Shown here: one piece after another, positions 7,207 through 16,507 of the stretch
Numbering within the stretch: the first letter of the stretch is position 1
How the letters are laid out: every line of letters starts with the position of its first letter
NCBI GenBank assembly: GCA_040389965.1
Contig: JAZJZF010000028.1
Location: 1 to 64,000 of the forward strand
DNA from: UBA4416 sp040389965
GTDB lineage: Bacteria; Bacteroidota; Bacteroidia; B-17B0; Aurantibacillaceae
Length of the DNA: 64,000 bases
Direction: 5' to 3'
Position numbers and translations under genes: made by a program
The notes under the pieces: model-generated
Told to the model about the DNA's origin: nothing
The model's input: only the letters and a program-made list of their open reading frames with translations
Database searches by the model: none

Positions 7207-10200
7207 TTAGTAATTTTGTAAATCCAAAGGTCTCATGACACCAAACCATTTCAGGATTTTTTCACCTACTCCCGGTACATCTACGTAAATAATGTATAGT
7301 CCACTGGCAACAGGAATACCATTCTGATTTTTCAAATCCCAATCCTGGTAAGAAACCCTTTTCGAGTGCACAAAATCACTTGATGTAATCGTAAGGTCTT
7401 CCTGTCCGGTTACATCCCTGTCAAAAGTCCTAACCAATGTTCCATTTAAAGTAAAGATTTTGATCTTACATTTATTAGGTAAGTTAGTAATCTTGATTTT
7501 GTTCTCAGTTCTGTTCTTCTCATACGTAGAGTACGCATAATAAGGATTTGGAACTACATTGATAAGGGCTAATGCATCTTTAGCTGTATTAGCGTTATTG
7601 ATTTCAGAGAAAATATCTGCTGTGTTGAATTTATAGTAACCAAAGTTATTATTTACAGGCGTACCAACCATATCAGTTGTAAGTTCAGCTGCACTTAATG
7701 AATTTACAGTTCCCGGGAATAATGGTGTTACCAAGCTACCTTGCAAGCTACTAGCTGCTGCAGTATAGTAATTTCCGCTTAAACCTGGTCTGTAAGCTTT
7801 TTTAACCCTTAAACGAACTTTTACATCGCAGGTCATATCAGCAGGGTTTTTAAAGGCATAACGTTTATCCGCTAATGCCGGTATGTTAACCCACATGGCA
7901 TCTGACCATAAGTTGTTAAGTGCTACAAGTGTCGCGTTTTTGAAAGCATATTTATAACTTTTTGCAAAATCAGCATAATTATTATAAGTACCGGCGCCCA
8001 CTAATAATCCGTTAAGGCCTGCTGCACCACTAAATCCACTATATCTTGTATTACTTCTTGAGTTACCGAATACATAAATGTAATGTCTTCCTGCAAAAGA
8101 ATAAGTGTATCCATTTTGGCTGTATAATTCAGCTGTAGGATTCCACATCATATCTCTTCCGTTGTTATAATCCTGTTTAGAATCTTCCCCAAAAGCAATG
8201 TTTAATCTTTCACCTGTTTCAATGTTTACAGCATATCCAGGGAACCAACCACATCCGTAAGTTAAAGTATCCAATACAGCTTCTCCTTCATTGCATCCTG
8301 CACTTCCGCTTGGTACACCTTGTTTATCAACCGATTTGTTTCTTCTTGGTTCTAATTTTTTAGCACCTGTAGGATTTGCATTTGGCTCATCACACTCTTC
8401 TAATACTAAACAACGGGTCCATTTGCTCTTATCTCTCGTAAACACAATGTTTACATTTGATAATGCCCTGATATCATAAGGACGCTGTACCGGCATAGAT
8501 GTTTCTGTTGTACCAACCAATGGTTTAGCAAGTCCTACATATCCCGGAGCTGCAAACGTGTTACCGGTAGTACCTGCTTGTGAAGCCGCAGTTAAAACAT
8601 ATGGTGCCCATGTTCCTCCTAAAATTGTTTCAAATTCCTGGTTAGGATCTAAAAACGGAGCAACTACAGTAGATGTTGGCACAATCTGGTAATCATTTTG
8701 TGCCGCATCAGCAGTGCTTGGACTGTTCGCAAACGTTCCTGACCTGATCCAGTTACTTGGTGTGGTTCCATCCACATCCGGCACACCTGATAACCATCTT
8801 TCTGAAGGATTAGAGAATTCCATTGTTCCTTCAATAAAATCACCTTTTTGAATTATTTTATCTGTCAATAATGCAGGACTGGTAAGATTTGCAACATCTC
8901 TTGATTGGCCAATAGTTACCGATAAACCTATTTCACTGAAGTAAAACTCTTCACCTACTTTAATTGATTTACATGGTTTGTATTCTGTTTGAGTAGTTAA
9001 ATCTTTCAATACCCATGTAGCGCTATCTCCGGCTAACTGCCCGTAAAGTGTATTGTTTAAAGGAATTTTATTATTAATATCGTATACACAAGCATTTTTC
9101 AATGCATCGTCTGCGTTACTATAAAAGTTTTTCTTAATAAACATGATCGCAAAATCCGAGTTAGGAACATTTAAAGGATCAACTACTTTTACTGTAACCG
9201 GGCCTCTTCCGTTTTCATAAGTCAGGGATGCTTCTCTTCCACCATTACTTACAATTCTGTCAATGGTTTCTTGTGTCAGATCTATGTTATTACCACCTGC
9301 ACCTTGTCCTTCAATCCTTGTGATTTTTGGTCCGTAACCATATGATGAGTTAGAAAGGGTACCATTTTTTTCAGGATCAGGAATGTGTGGTGTTCCGTAC
9401 GCTTTTTTAGATTTACGTCCTTCAAGGTAAGGTCTTTTTTGTCCTTCTGATGAAGGTGTATTTTTAGTTGTCCAAGGAGAATCTTCTTTGTACTGGCCAT
9501 ATTGGTTATAACCATAAGCCACAGCCATAAAGTAATACTCTTTATTGTTTACTACTTTTTTATCGCTGGTTGAAGAAAACTCATCTCTTGCAAATCTGAA
9601 AGTAGATTGTAATCCATTATCAGTTCCTTCTGCTTTTACTTTTGGAAGATCTCCACCTGTAGTAGCATCAAATTCGAAGTTAACCAAACGTTTTACACCA
9701 TTATTAACATCGCATTGAAAAACCAGTTTTGCTTTTGATGGGTCTGTTAACTCTTCCTGAGTAATGGTAATGTTTCTAAGCTGATATACTTTAAACCCTT
9801 CAAATCTGTATTTATCATCCGGAGTATAGTGATTAGGATCTACGATAATCGATACATCTTTCTCGATATATTGATTTAAGTAGTTATTAGATGTCTGTTT
9901 ATTAGAAAAATAAAGAATTAATTCGTTGTTTAATTCCTGAATCGTTAAATCCGGTGCTTCAGGACCACTTAATACTTTAAAACAGTTGTCGAATAAAGCC
10001 TGTGCTTTATCATCTGCAATTTTTAATAAAGGAATAGAAGCTGATGCATCGGTAGATGTTGTTCTGGCCCATGGTAAACCAAATGTAATATAGTTAACTG
10101 CTCCCGGTTTTAAGTTGAAAGGACCTGCAGATTGCATGAAACGTCTATCGTTTGGTGTATTACCTGCTGTTAATTCAGACCATGGTGCAGCACCACAAGG

Positions 10201-11523
10201 ACCGGTTGTATAAGTTTCGGCAGGATACACATATTTTGTTGGGATAGATCCGCCATAAGCATTACCACCACAAGTAAACGGTGTACCATCTCTCCAGAAA
10301 CCTGTCATATACTGGTAGTACTGAGTTGCATTTTGTGGATCGGTTTGTTGAATTGGAACACCCGCGAAACTGTTATTGAAATAATTGAAAATGGTCATTC
10401 CCATTTGCTCTCCCGGCTCATCTACCAAAGTATCATGATCGTTATCAATTCCATCTTCTGTATTAATAGGTCCTTGAAAGAAATCGCAACCTAATGCCGG
10501 TACATATTGTCCGTAACCATTAGTACCACCTACTGTTTCATCAAAATTATCGGCATTGTAAATATAGCCTAAACCTCTTTTTACGTCACAGCCAATATAA
10601 TCATCACCATAATATCCCATATCTGCATCCGTCCAAACGGTCATATAGGTTTGTTTCAATTCGAACGCAGAACGGTTAATGATCTGGTAGTTATAAAAAG
10701 TCATGTTATTGATCTCATCTGTTGTTTTGAAAGCAAAGGCTTGTGCTCTCACTTCCATACCAATAGATTTACCACCTGTTGCCTGGTGAACTCCACCATT
10801 ATCGTTATAAACCCACCATAATGTTTCATCACCAAATACACGTGCTTTACAAACACCTAAATTATCTTTTCCGGCATTGTTATATACATCATAATATGGA
10901 TAATCCCCTTCTTCAGGAGTATAAACACCGTCTCCAATTTTATCGAAAAAAGGTGCTAAGCTCAGATCCTGGTTCAATGAAAGATCTCCGTTACCCGGCC
11001 AGTCTTTAATAGCAGGTGTTATAACACCATCGCCTAAAACGAAATTATCAACCTCAACACGGGTTAATTTAAATATTTTATCATATTTACTACAAACATC
11101 TACGTTTGTAGACGCATCAGTAGTTGTTAATGGACCTGTCCAGAAATCGATACCGAACTGACGGTAAGTCTGAGCTCCGATTTTTAATTGCCCACCTACA
11201 TCTAATCCACCAAACCAAACGTTTCCGGCAAAGTTTGACGATACACCTCTACTTCTATCTTCTACTTTTGGTACATAATACCAGGCATTAGTTCCTCCAA
11301 ATAAATCCCACCACATATCACCACCCGAAAAGATGATGGTACGAACGTTATTGATAGTTAACTCTGCAGATAACTGAGGAGCAGAACATCCTGCCATTAC
11401 ACGTTCAGTGTTTGTGCTGTTTCTGAACACAGATCCAAATTTTTCTCTGGCATTTGCAGTAACTGCAGTAACCACCATCGCAGAAAGAAGTAAGTATTTA
11501 TTTAATTTATTCATGGTTTCCAT
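7207..11523 (-). CDS. Large exported surface protein with T9SS/FlgD-like C-terminal domain
   Basis: A 1438-residue exported protein whose start could be Met1 or Met4 (MNKLNKYLLLSAMVVTAV is the signal peptide, cleaved after ANA). I do not recognise a catalytic domain. The N-terminal region has GNVWFGGLDVGGQLKIG, found in many long Bacteroidota surface proteins; a calcium-loop-like DGIDNDHDTLVDEPGEQ lies near residue 365. The C-terminus resembles a sorting or FlgD-like Ig domain: VVPNPYYAYS, then IKIFTLNGTLVRTF, then GIPVASGLYIIYVDV, but it runs on 18 residues (ILKWFGVMRPLDLQNY) past the usual end. It sits 14 bases after the TonB receptor and 27 bases before the PorV-like gene, so it is probably an outer-membrane partner of both. 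Confidence 0.8.
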   Translation of the reverse strand: METMNKLNKYLLLSAMVVTAVTANAREKFGSVFRNSTNTERVMAGCSAPQLSAELTINNVRTIIFSGGDMWWDLFGGTNAWYYVPKVEDRSRGVSSNFAGNVWFGGLDVGGQLKIGAQTYRQFGIDFWTGPLTTTDASTNVDVCSKYDKIFKLTRVEVDNFVLGDGVITPAIKDWPGNGDLSLNQDLSLAPFFDKIGDGVYTPEEGDYPYYDVYNNAGKDNLGVCKARVFGDETLWWVYNDNGGVHQATGGKSIGMEVRAQAFAFKTTDEINNMTFYNYQIINRSAFELKQTYMTVWTDADMGYYGDDYIGCDVKRGLGYIYNADNFDETVGGTNGYGQYVPALGCDFFQGPINTEDGIDNDHDTLVDEPGEQMGMTIFNYFNNSFAGVPIQQTDPQNATQYYQYMTGFWRDGTPFTCGGNAYGGSIPTKYVYPAETYTTGPCGAAPWSELTAGNTPNDRRFMQSAGPFNLKPGAVNYITFGLPWARTTSTDASASIPLLKIADDKAQALFDNCFKVLSGPEAPDLTIQELNNELILYFSNKQTSNNYLNQYIEKDVSIIVDPNHYTPDDKYRFEGFKVYQLRNITITQEELTDPSKAKLVFQCDVNNGVKRLVNFEFDATTGGDLPKVKAEGTDNGLQSTFRFARDEFSSTSDKKVVNNKEYYFMAVAYGYNQYGQYKEDSPWTTKNTPSSEGQKRPYLEGRKSKKAYGTPHIPDPEKNGTLSNSSYGYGPKITRIEGQGAGGNNIDLTQETIDRIVSNGGREASLTYENGRGPVTVKVVDPLNVPNSDFAIMFIKKNFYSNADDALKNACVYDINNKIPLNNTLYGQLAGDSATWVLKDLTTQTEYKPCKSIKVGEEFYFSEIGLSVTIGQSRDVANLTSPALLTDKIIQKGDFIEGTMEFSNPSERWLSGVPDVDGTTPSNWIRSGTFANSPSTADAAQNDYQIVPTSTVVAPFLDPNQEFETILGGTWAPYVLTAASQAGTTGNTFAAPGYVGLAKPLVGTTETSMPVQRPYDIRALSNVNIVFTRDKSKWTRCLVLEECDEPNANPTGAKKLEPRRNKSVDKQGVPSGSAGCNEGEAVLDTLTYGCGWFPGYAVNIETGERLNIAFGEDSKQDYNNGRDMMWNPTAELYSQNGYTYSFAGRHYIYVFGNSRSNTRYSGFSGAAGLNGLLVGAGTYNNYADFAKSYKYAFKNATLVALNNLWSDAMWVNIPALADKRYAFKNPADMTCDVKVRLRVKKAYRPGLSGNYYTAAASSLQGSLVTPLFPGTVNSLSAAELTTDMVGTPVNNNFGYYKFNTADIFSEINNANTAKDALALINVVPNPYYAYSTYEKNRTENKIKITNLPNKCKIKIFTLNGTLVRTFDRDVTGQEDLTITSSDFVHSKRVSYQDWDLKNQNGIPVASGLYIIYVDVPGVGEKILKWFGVMRPLDLQNY

Positions 11524-11537
11524 AACTAATTTCGTTT

Positions 11538-14500
11538 TTAATTAAAGTTTAATAACACACCTATTCTTATTGTACGAGGACGTGAATAATTTGAAGGGTT
11601 ATTTAGGTAAATGTTGTACTGATCGGTATATGCTGTAGGATTAATACTGTTTTTTTGTACTGTTTGACCTGCTGCTGATGCTAAATAACCATCATCATCA
11701 GGGTTTCCTGTGTAGTTATATACTCCTAAGATATTTCTTGTATTTAATAAGTTTAATACTTGTAAGTAAATGTTCAGGTTAGCTCTTCTTTTAGTATCGC
11801 CTTCTTTGCCCCAGGTTAATTCAATGTTTTTGTCAACTCTTAAATCAGAACGGAACTGCCAAGGTTTGTTTGAACCATTTAATGAACCTGCAATAGATGA
11901 TCTACCTCCAATTGGCACAGGCGCTACATAACGTGTGTAAGGAGTACCAGAACCAACGTGGAAGATCATATTAGCTCCCATATTCTGGAATATTTGTACT
12001 GTTTGACTTTCTCCTTTTTTCTTGCGGTTAAATTGAGGGCCTTTGTAATCTTTACCTTCTCCAAAACGGTAATCCAAGTTAACGGTAATGTTGTGACGTT
12101 GATCATAATCTAAAGGTAGAGTCACACGTAAGTTAGGTTGACCAGAACTTGCAAGGTTTGCACCTGATCCTGCATTAGAACCAGAACCATCAGCAAATTG
12201 CAGGGTATAGTTAGCTGTTAAGGAAACACCACCTGTTCTGCGTAAATCAAATTCTGCACTTAATCCTTTTACTGTACCAAAATCTCTGTTTACAGTAGTA
12301 TAGTAAGTTTTAGGATATGCCTGGTTAATCGTTTGTGTTGTAATCTGATCTCTTAACTCTCTGTAGAATGCAGTGATTTTAATAGCCGCATTTTTTTTCT
12401 CGTTTAAGATTTGGTTATAACCCAACTCATAATCAATTGTTCTTGTTGGTTTTAAATTAGAGTTAGCTAAGTAAGGATTAGCTGATGTATAGTTAAAGAA
12501 ATAGTAATCTTTTGGATCGAAACGGAAATCAACTTCAGAAGGACGTTGTGTTAACACATCGTAGTGAGCAAAGAAGTTAGCCACATCAGAAATAGGGAAC
12601 GAAAACGCTAAACGCGGCATAACGTTAATTTGTGGTTTGTAATCTTTGAAGGCATTTACACTGAATGCATTTTTAGAAGCAAATGTAGGATCTTTTAACA
12701 TTGGATTAATTCTTCCATCTGTTGTTAAGGTGTTAGGATCACTTACCTCTTTACCTTCTGAGTTATACCATTGGTCACCATTTCTGTAACCGATGATCTC
12801 AGTACTTTCTGTTCCGTGTACATATACCACATAATTATCTTTAATATTATCAGGCTTACCCGGAGCTTTTTCTCCTGCTGTATATGCTTCCTGGAATAAA
12901 TATTTATCTTTTAATACTTTTTGATTTGCATCAAAACGATCGATACGTACACCCACGTTAAATTTAATATCTCTGAAATCGAATTTATCCTGGATATAAC
13001 CTGCTACATAAATTGGTTTGAATGCCCCAACATGGAAGGTATTATTACCATTAGCATCTTTATCGTTTAAGAATTTATCAATAGATGTGGAGTTTTTGTC
13101 TTTGTTACCTAAATAATCGTAACCATAATAATCTACCAAAGCATTTCCATTCAATAATAAATCGCTTGCGCTGAACATGCTTAGTTTTAATTCGTTTGGA
13201 TCTAAAGCATCTGTATTAATGATACGTTGATCAGTAATGGTTGTTCCTAATAATTCTCTTAAAGATTTGTCAATCTGAGTTTGATCTGCCGGATTATAAG
13301 TCCATCTTGCAAAATAGCTTGGCGGTGCGTTTGGATCACTGTTAGGAATTTGGTAGTAATCGCCTTGTGATTTTTCAAGGTGGTTATTCACCAATTGTCT
13401 CATACGTTCCCATAATCCGATAGGGCTTACAGAGTAGGCACTTTGATTTCTTTGATCGTACTCCACACCAAACATGATTGCATGGTTTTTGAAATCGGCA
13501 GAGAAACTTGAAGTGAAACGTAATTGAGTACTGTTTGTGATGGAGTATCCGTTGTACTGACGACCGGTAGGTAAAAACAAGTTGTAAATTCCGTTTGGTC
13601 TGTCACCGTTTGCAATACCGTTAGCAGTTTGCACGGAGTTAATGGTTGGCATTGTTCCAAAGTAATCAAAAACCTGTGAGGTATAGTTTGCAGAAGTTGC
13701 ATTCAAATCACTTCTTTCAAATGTAATAGGTCCTCTGATGTTTACTGATTTTTGCAAAAATAAACTATCTGCATTCCCTTGTAATACTAAACGGTTTGTA
13801 TCTACATTATAATTGAATTTACCAATGTAACCGTAGTTAAATAATTTGTCTTTGTGAGTATCATCCTGTGTTTTACCTTTTGTTTGCTCGTAACTTGCTA
13901 AAAACGTAAAGTAGGCATTAGAGATAACGGATTGACTTTTCTCTTTTTCAGCTCCTGTTTGAGGTGCACCAAATTTTTGGTTGATACGTGCGTAAGTTCT
14001 CCAGGTTGTATTAACTGATTGTGGATTATTTTGAGGGTTGAATAAAGAATAATCGTAAACAAACCCGTGATTATTTCCGTAGTCAAATGCACCACCTAAT
14101 GTTAAGTTTGTGTTAGGAGCTAATTTAAAATCTAATTTTCCGTTTAACTGGATAGATTTACTGGCAACATTCTGGCGGGCTTTGATCTGCTCCATGTCGC
14201 CTTTATTAATATAATATAAAGACGGTAAAAATCCTGTTCCTGTAGGAGAAAGAGTTAATGGTTTTTGTTCTACTTCTTTTAATTTGTCATCATTTAATTT
14301 ATACATCTTATTATAAGAAGGAGCAGGGTCTTTTTCGTAAGTTCCTTGTCCTGATAAGAAGAAACCAATAATTGGTTTTTTAGCACCGGTTGAATCTCTT
14401 TTTTGTAATACCGGTCCACCTACTGAGAAACCTAATGAGTTATACCCGTAAGCATCTGTTAACTGAGAAGAGATTAACTCTACTCCACCAAAAAATTTAC

Positions 14501-15191
14501 TTTGAGGCCCCCTTGTTGTTACCGAGATAACCCCTGCTGTTGCATCACCGTATTGTGCAGGTAAACCACCTGTAATTACAGATAATTGCTCAACACCTTG
14601 CTGAGGAACACCTAAACCACCAATTACTTTTACACCATCCACAAAATAAGTTGTATTGTTTGAACGTCCACCACGTACATTTAATGCAGCACCCTCATCC
14701 GCCTGAAATACACCGGCAGTTGTTGCAGCTACTGAGTTAATGTTTTTGGTAGCCATATGCTGGTATTCTTCTCTGGTAACAGTTCCACCCGATTTCATAT
14801 CCCCGTCAATTAACGGCTCCACAAAAGCACTTACAACAACCTCATCCAGTTTTACACCTTCGCCATTTGCTAATTCAATGGTTACATATTTTGTTTGTGC
14901 CTCACCTACGTTAATCCCTTTTATTTCGGCAGCCTGATAACCTACATAAACACCTTTAACATCGTATTTACCCGGAGATAACGGTTTGATAATAGCATTA
15001 CCATCCATATCGGTAGTAGCTACACCCACTTGAACACCTCCCTGGTAGGCAACTACATTGGCAAATGGTATAGTTTCGCCGTTAGCTTTATCTTTAAGCG
15101 TTACTTTGATTGCGCCACCCGTATTTTGGGCAATCGCAGAAGTAGCGGCTATTAAAAGTGTTACGATGGAAAAGTAAATTTTTCTTAACAT
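11538..15191 (-). CDS. TonB-dependent receptor with carboxypeptidase-regulatory domain
   Basis: Outer-membrane active transporter or receptor powered by TonB. In order: signal peptide (1-21, ending AIAQ), a carboxypeptidase-regulatory-like beta-sandwich (about 27-110, with GKYDVKGVYVGYQ), a plug domain (about 115-230, with ALNVRGGRSNNTTYFVDG and LPAQYGDATAGVISVTTRG), then the 22-strand barrel, ending in PRTIRIGVLLNFN. No SusD gene follows; instead it heads an operon with a large exported protein and a PorV-like barrel, so it is not a canonical SusC/SusD sugar uptake pair. Length 1217 residues. A good promoter lies at 15232-15262. The substrate is unknown. Confidence 0.92.
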   Translation of the reverse strand: MLRKIYFSIVTLLIAATSAIAQNTGGAIKVTLKDKANGETIPFANVVAYQGGVQVGVATTDMDGNAIIKPLSPGKYDVKGVYVGYQAAEIKGINVGEAQTKYVTIELANGEGVKLDEVVVSAFVEPLIDGDMKSGGTVTREEYQHMATKNINSVAATTAGVFQADEGAALNVRGGRSNNTTYFVDGVKVIGGLGVPQQGVEQLSVITGGLPAQYGDATAGVISVTTRGPQSKFFGGVELISSQLTDAYGYNSLGFSVGGPVLQKRDSTGAKKPIIGFFLSGQGTYEKDPAPSYNKMYKLNDDKLKEVEQKPLTLSPTGTGFLPSLYYINKGDMEQIKARQNVASKSIQLNGKLDFKLAPNTNLTLGGAFDYGNNHGFVYDYSLFNPQNNPQSVNTTWRTYARINQKFGAPQTGAEKEKSQSVISNAYFTFLASYEQTKGKTQDDTHKDKLFNYGYIGKFNYNVDTNRLVLQGNADSLFLQKSVNIRGPITFERSDLNATSANYTSQVFDYFGTMPTINSVQTANGIANGDRPNGIYNLFLPTGRQYNGYSITNSTQLRFTSSFSADFKNHAIMFGVEYDQRNQSAYSVSPIGLWERMRQLVNNHLEKSQGDYYQIPNSDPNAPPSYFARWTYNPADQTQIDKSLRELLGTTITDQRIINTDALDPNELKLSMFSASDLLLNGNALVDYYGYDYLGNKDKNSTSIDKFLNDKDANGNNTFHVGAFKPIYVAGYIQDKFDFRDIKFNVGVRIDRFDANQKVLKDKYLFQEAYTAGEKAPGKPDNIKDNYVVYVHGTESTEIIGYRNGDQWYNSEGKEVSDPNTLTTDGRINPMLKDPTFASKNAFSVNAFKDYKPQINVMPRLAFSFPISDVANFFAHYDVLTQRPSEVDFRFDPKDYYFFNYTSANPYLANSNLKPTRTIDYELGYNQILNEKKNAAIKITAFYRELRDQITTQTINQAYPKTYYTTVNRDFGTVKGLSAEFDLRRTGGVSLTANYTLQFADGSGSNAGSGANLASSGQPNLRVTLPLDYDQRHNITVNLDYRFGEGKDYKGPQFNRKKKGESQTVQIFQNMGANMIFHVGSGTPYTRYVAPVPIGGRSSIAGSLNGSNKPWQFRSDLRVDKNIELTWGKEGDTKRRANLNIYLQVLNLLNTRNILGVYNYTGNPDDDGYLASAAGQTVQKNSINPTAYTDQYNIYLNNPSNYSRPRTIRIGVLLNFN

Positions 15192-15231
15192 ATTGATAGT
15201 TTTTTAATTAAGTTCTTTTTGTACGAGCGGA

Positions 15232-15262
15232 TAAATATATAAATGATAGGTAAATAGTGCAA
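15232..15262 (-). promoter_or_regulatory. Candidate promoter of the TonB-receptor operon
   Basis: On the minus strand TTG (15260-15262), a 20-base spacer and TATATTTA (15232-15239) match TTG-N20-TAnnTTTG with one mismatch, about 40 bases before the start codon. The rest of the 15192-15497 spacer is AT-rich and shows nothing else I can name. Confidence 0.5.
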
Positions 15263-15497
15263 GTTTTTCTGTTAATTATTTGTAATATTCTGATTACGTG
15301 ACGTTTATTCTGACCCTTTTCCTTTATAAAATCCCAAGCTTAACAAGAATTAACACAATATTACGAATTATAAAAATGGGGTCATTTTAGCAACTCTTAA
15401 ATGGGGGTATTAAATTTATAAGTGGTTGGTTTTGGCAAATAAGTGGTAATTTTTTTCGATGGCCGTTTGCCGGTCATGTAAAATTAACCTTAACCCT

Positions 15498-15878
15498 TTA
15501 GTATTGCTGCACTTTGGATGCTTTCTCTTTTGGTTGCTTTACGCGTTTGCCTTTGTTACCTTTTTTCTTGAACAAACGTTGAAAAAAAGGTTCGCGTTTA
15601 TGATCACGATTTCTGGCTGCAGTTTGTTTACTACGCTTCATTCGTTTGCGCACTTCTTTGGTTTGAATGCGTTTATGATGATCTCTGATTTTTTTTTCTT
15701 CGGCGCGTTTATTTTTCCTGTCTTCCTTCCATTTTTTCCTGTCTTCCTTACGCAGTTTTCGTTTACTTTTTAGTGACTGATCTTTTTTAGGCGCATCGCC
15801 ACCTCCGCCTTCCTGCGCTGATAAAGGGCTTTGAAGGATGAAGAAAAACAGCAGACAAAAAACAATTTTCAGATACAT
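15498..15878 (-). CDS. Small highly basic exported protein, unknown
   Basis: Not a family I recognise. A clear signal peptide (residues 1-21, ending LSAQ) is followed by a short glycine-rich stretch (EGGGGDAPKKD) and then about 95 residues dominated by Lys, Arg, Glu and Asp (KSKRKLRKEDRKKWKEDRKNKR and similar runs), ending KASKVQQY. Such composition suggests a disordered or helical polycation in the periplasm or surface. It is on the same strand as the dCMP deaminase-like gene, 41 bases downstream of it. The signal peptide argues that it is a real gene rather than a chance frame; function is unknown. Confidence 0.6.
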   Translation of the reverse strand: MYLKIVFCLLFFFILQSPLSAQEGGGGDAPKKDQSLKSKRKLRKEDRKKWKEDRKNKRAEEKKIRDHHKRIQTKEVRKRMKRSKQTAARNRDHKREPFFQRLFKKKGNKGKRVKQPKEKASKVQQY

Positions 15879-15919
15879 AGTTTAATTATTTATCGAGTAT
15901 AACGTTTAACGGGTTTACC

Positions 15920-16372
15920 TTAGCCGGGATATTTAACAACTTCGACACCAAATTTTCTCAAAAAATCAACACCTTCATCACTCGGAATTTTTTTGTATTC
16001 AGCATAGCTGTGTTTATAAAATACTTTTTTAATGCCTGTTGTAAAAATAATCCTCGCACAGGCTATGCAGGGAGATAAGGTAACGTAAAGGGTTGTACCT
16101 TCAATAGCCATGTTATTTTTCACGGCATACAATATGGCATTTTGTTCGGCATGTAAGGCCAGGGAGCAACTTCCTTTACTGTCACGAGGACATCCGTCTA
16201 CAGGAAACTCGATATCGCAATTATGAGTCCCTGCCGGCGGGCCATTGTAACCCAATGATACAATACGTGTATCTTTGGTTAAAACGGCTCCTACCTGCGC
16301 TTTTACGCAGTGTGAGCGTAATGCCAGCTTTTCGGCCAACTCCATGTATATTTCATCAAAAGATGGTTTCAT
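15920..16372 (-). CDS. dCMP deaminase family zinc enzyme
   Basis: Cytidine/deoxycytidylate deaminase-fold enzyme, probably converting dCMP to dUMP for thymidylate synthesis; ComEB-type proteins have the same sequence pattern. The zinc site is complete: H74-A-E76 in ALHAEQNAI and C102-x-x-C105 in SPCIACARII. The insert with GTHNCDIEFPVDGCPRDSKGSC holds extra cysteines and a histidine that fit the second zinc site of the dCMP deaminase group. I start at MKPSFDEIYMELAEK (150 residues); a 21-residue hydrophobic in-frame extension upstream is not conserved-looking and overlaps the promoter box TAACTTTG at 16381-16388. Confidence 0.88.
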   Translation of the reverse strand: MKPSFDEIYMELAEKLALRSHCVKAQVGAVLTKDTRIVSLGYNGPPAGTHNCDIEFPVDGCPRDSKGSCSLALHAEQNAILYAVKNNMAIEGTTLYVTLSPCIACARIIFTTGIKKVFYKHSYAEYKKIPSDEGVDFLRKFGVEVVKYPG

Positions 16373-16380
16373 AATAAGTT

Positions 16381-16416
16381 CAAAGTTATAATTTAAAAGT
16401 AAAAAGAAAGAGACAA
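16381..16416 (-). promoter_or_regulatory. Candidate promoter of the deaminase gene
   Basis: TAACTTTG on the minus strand (16381-16388) is an exact TAnnTTTG box, nine bases before the chosen ATG, with TTG 25 bases upstream (16414-16416). Its position supports the shorter start. Confidence 0.4.
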
Positions 16417-16455
16417 AAAAAGGCAAAGAAAACACAGGGTTTTGCTTTGCCTTTT
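16415..16455 (-). terminator. Terminator after typA
   Basis: Stem AAAAGGCAAAG / CTTTGCCTTTT with a 16-base loop, followed by further Ts on the minus strand, about 50 bases beyond the typA stop. Confidence 0.7.
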
Positions 16456-16470
16456 GAATCTTTTACTGTT

Positions 16471-16499
16471 CACTTCTCGACTCTGCTCGAAGTGACAGC
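16471..16499. repeat. Dispersed palindromic repeat, copy A1
   Basis: An imperfect inverted repeat (CACTTCTCGACTCTGCTCGA, then AGTGACA). It shares the layout CTCGACnnnGCTCGAAnTGACA with 25839-25863 and looks like a REP-type intergenic element. Confidence 0.55.
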
Positions 16500-16507
16500 A
16501 GGTAAAA

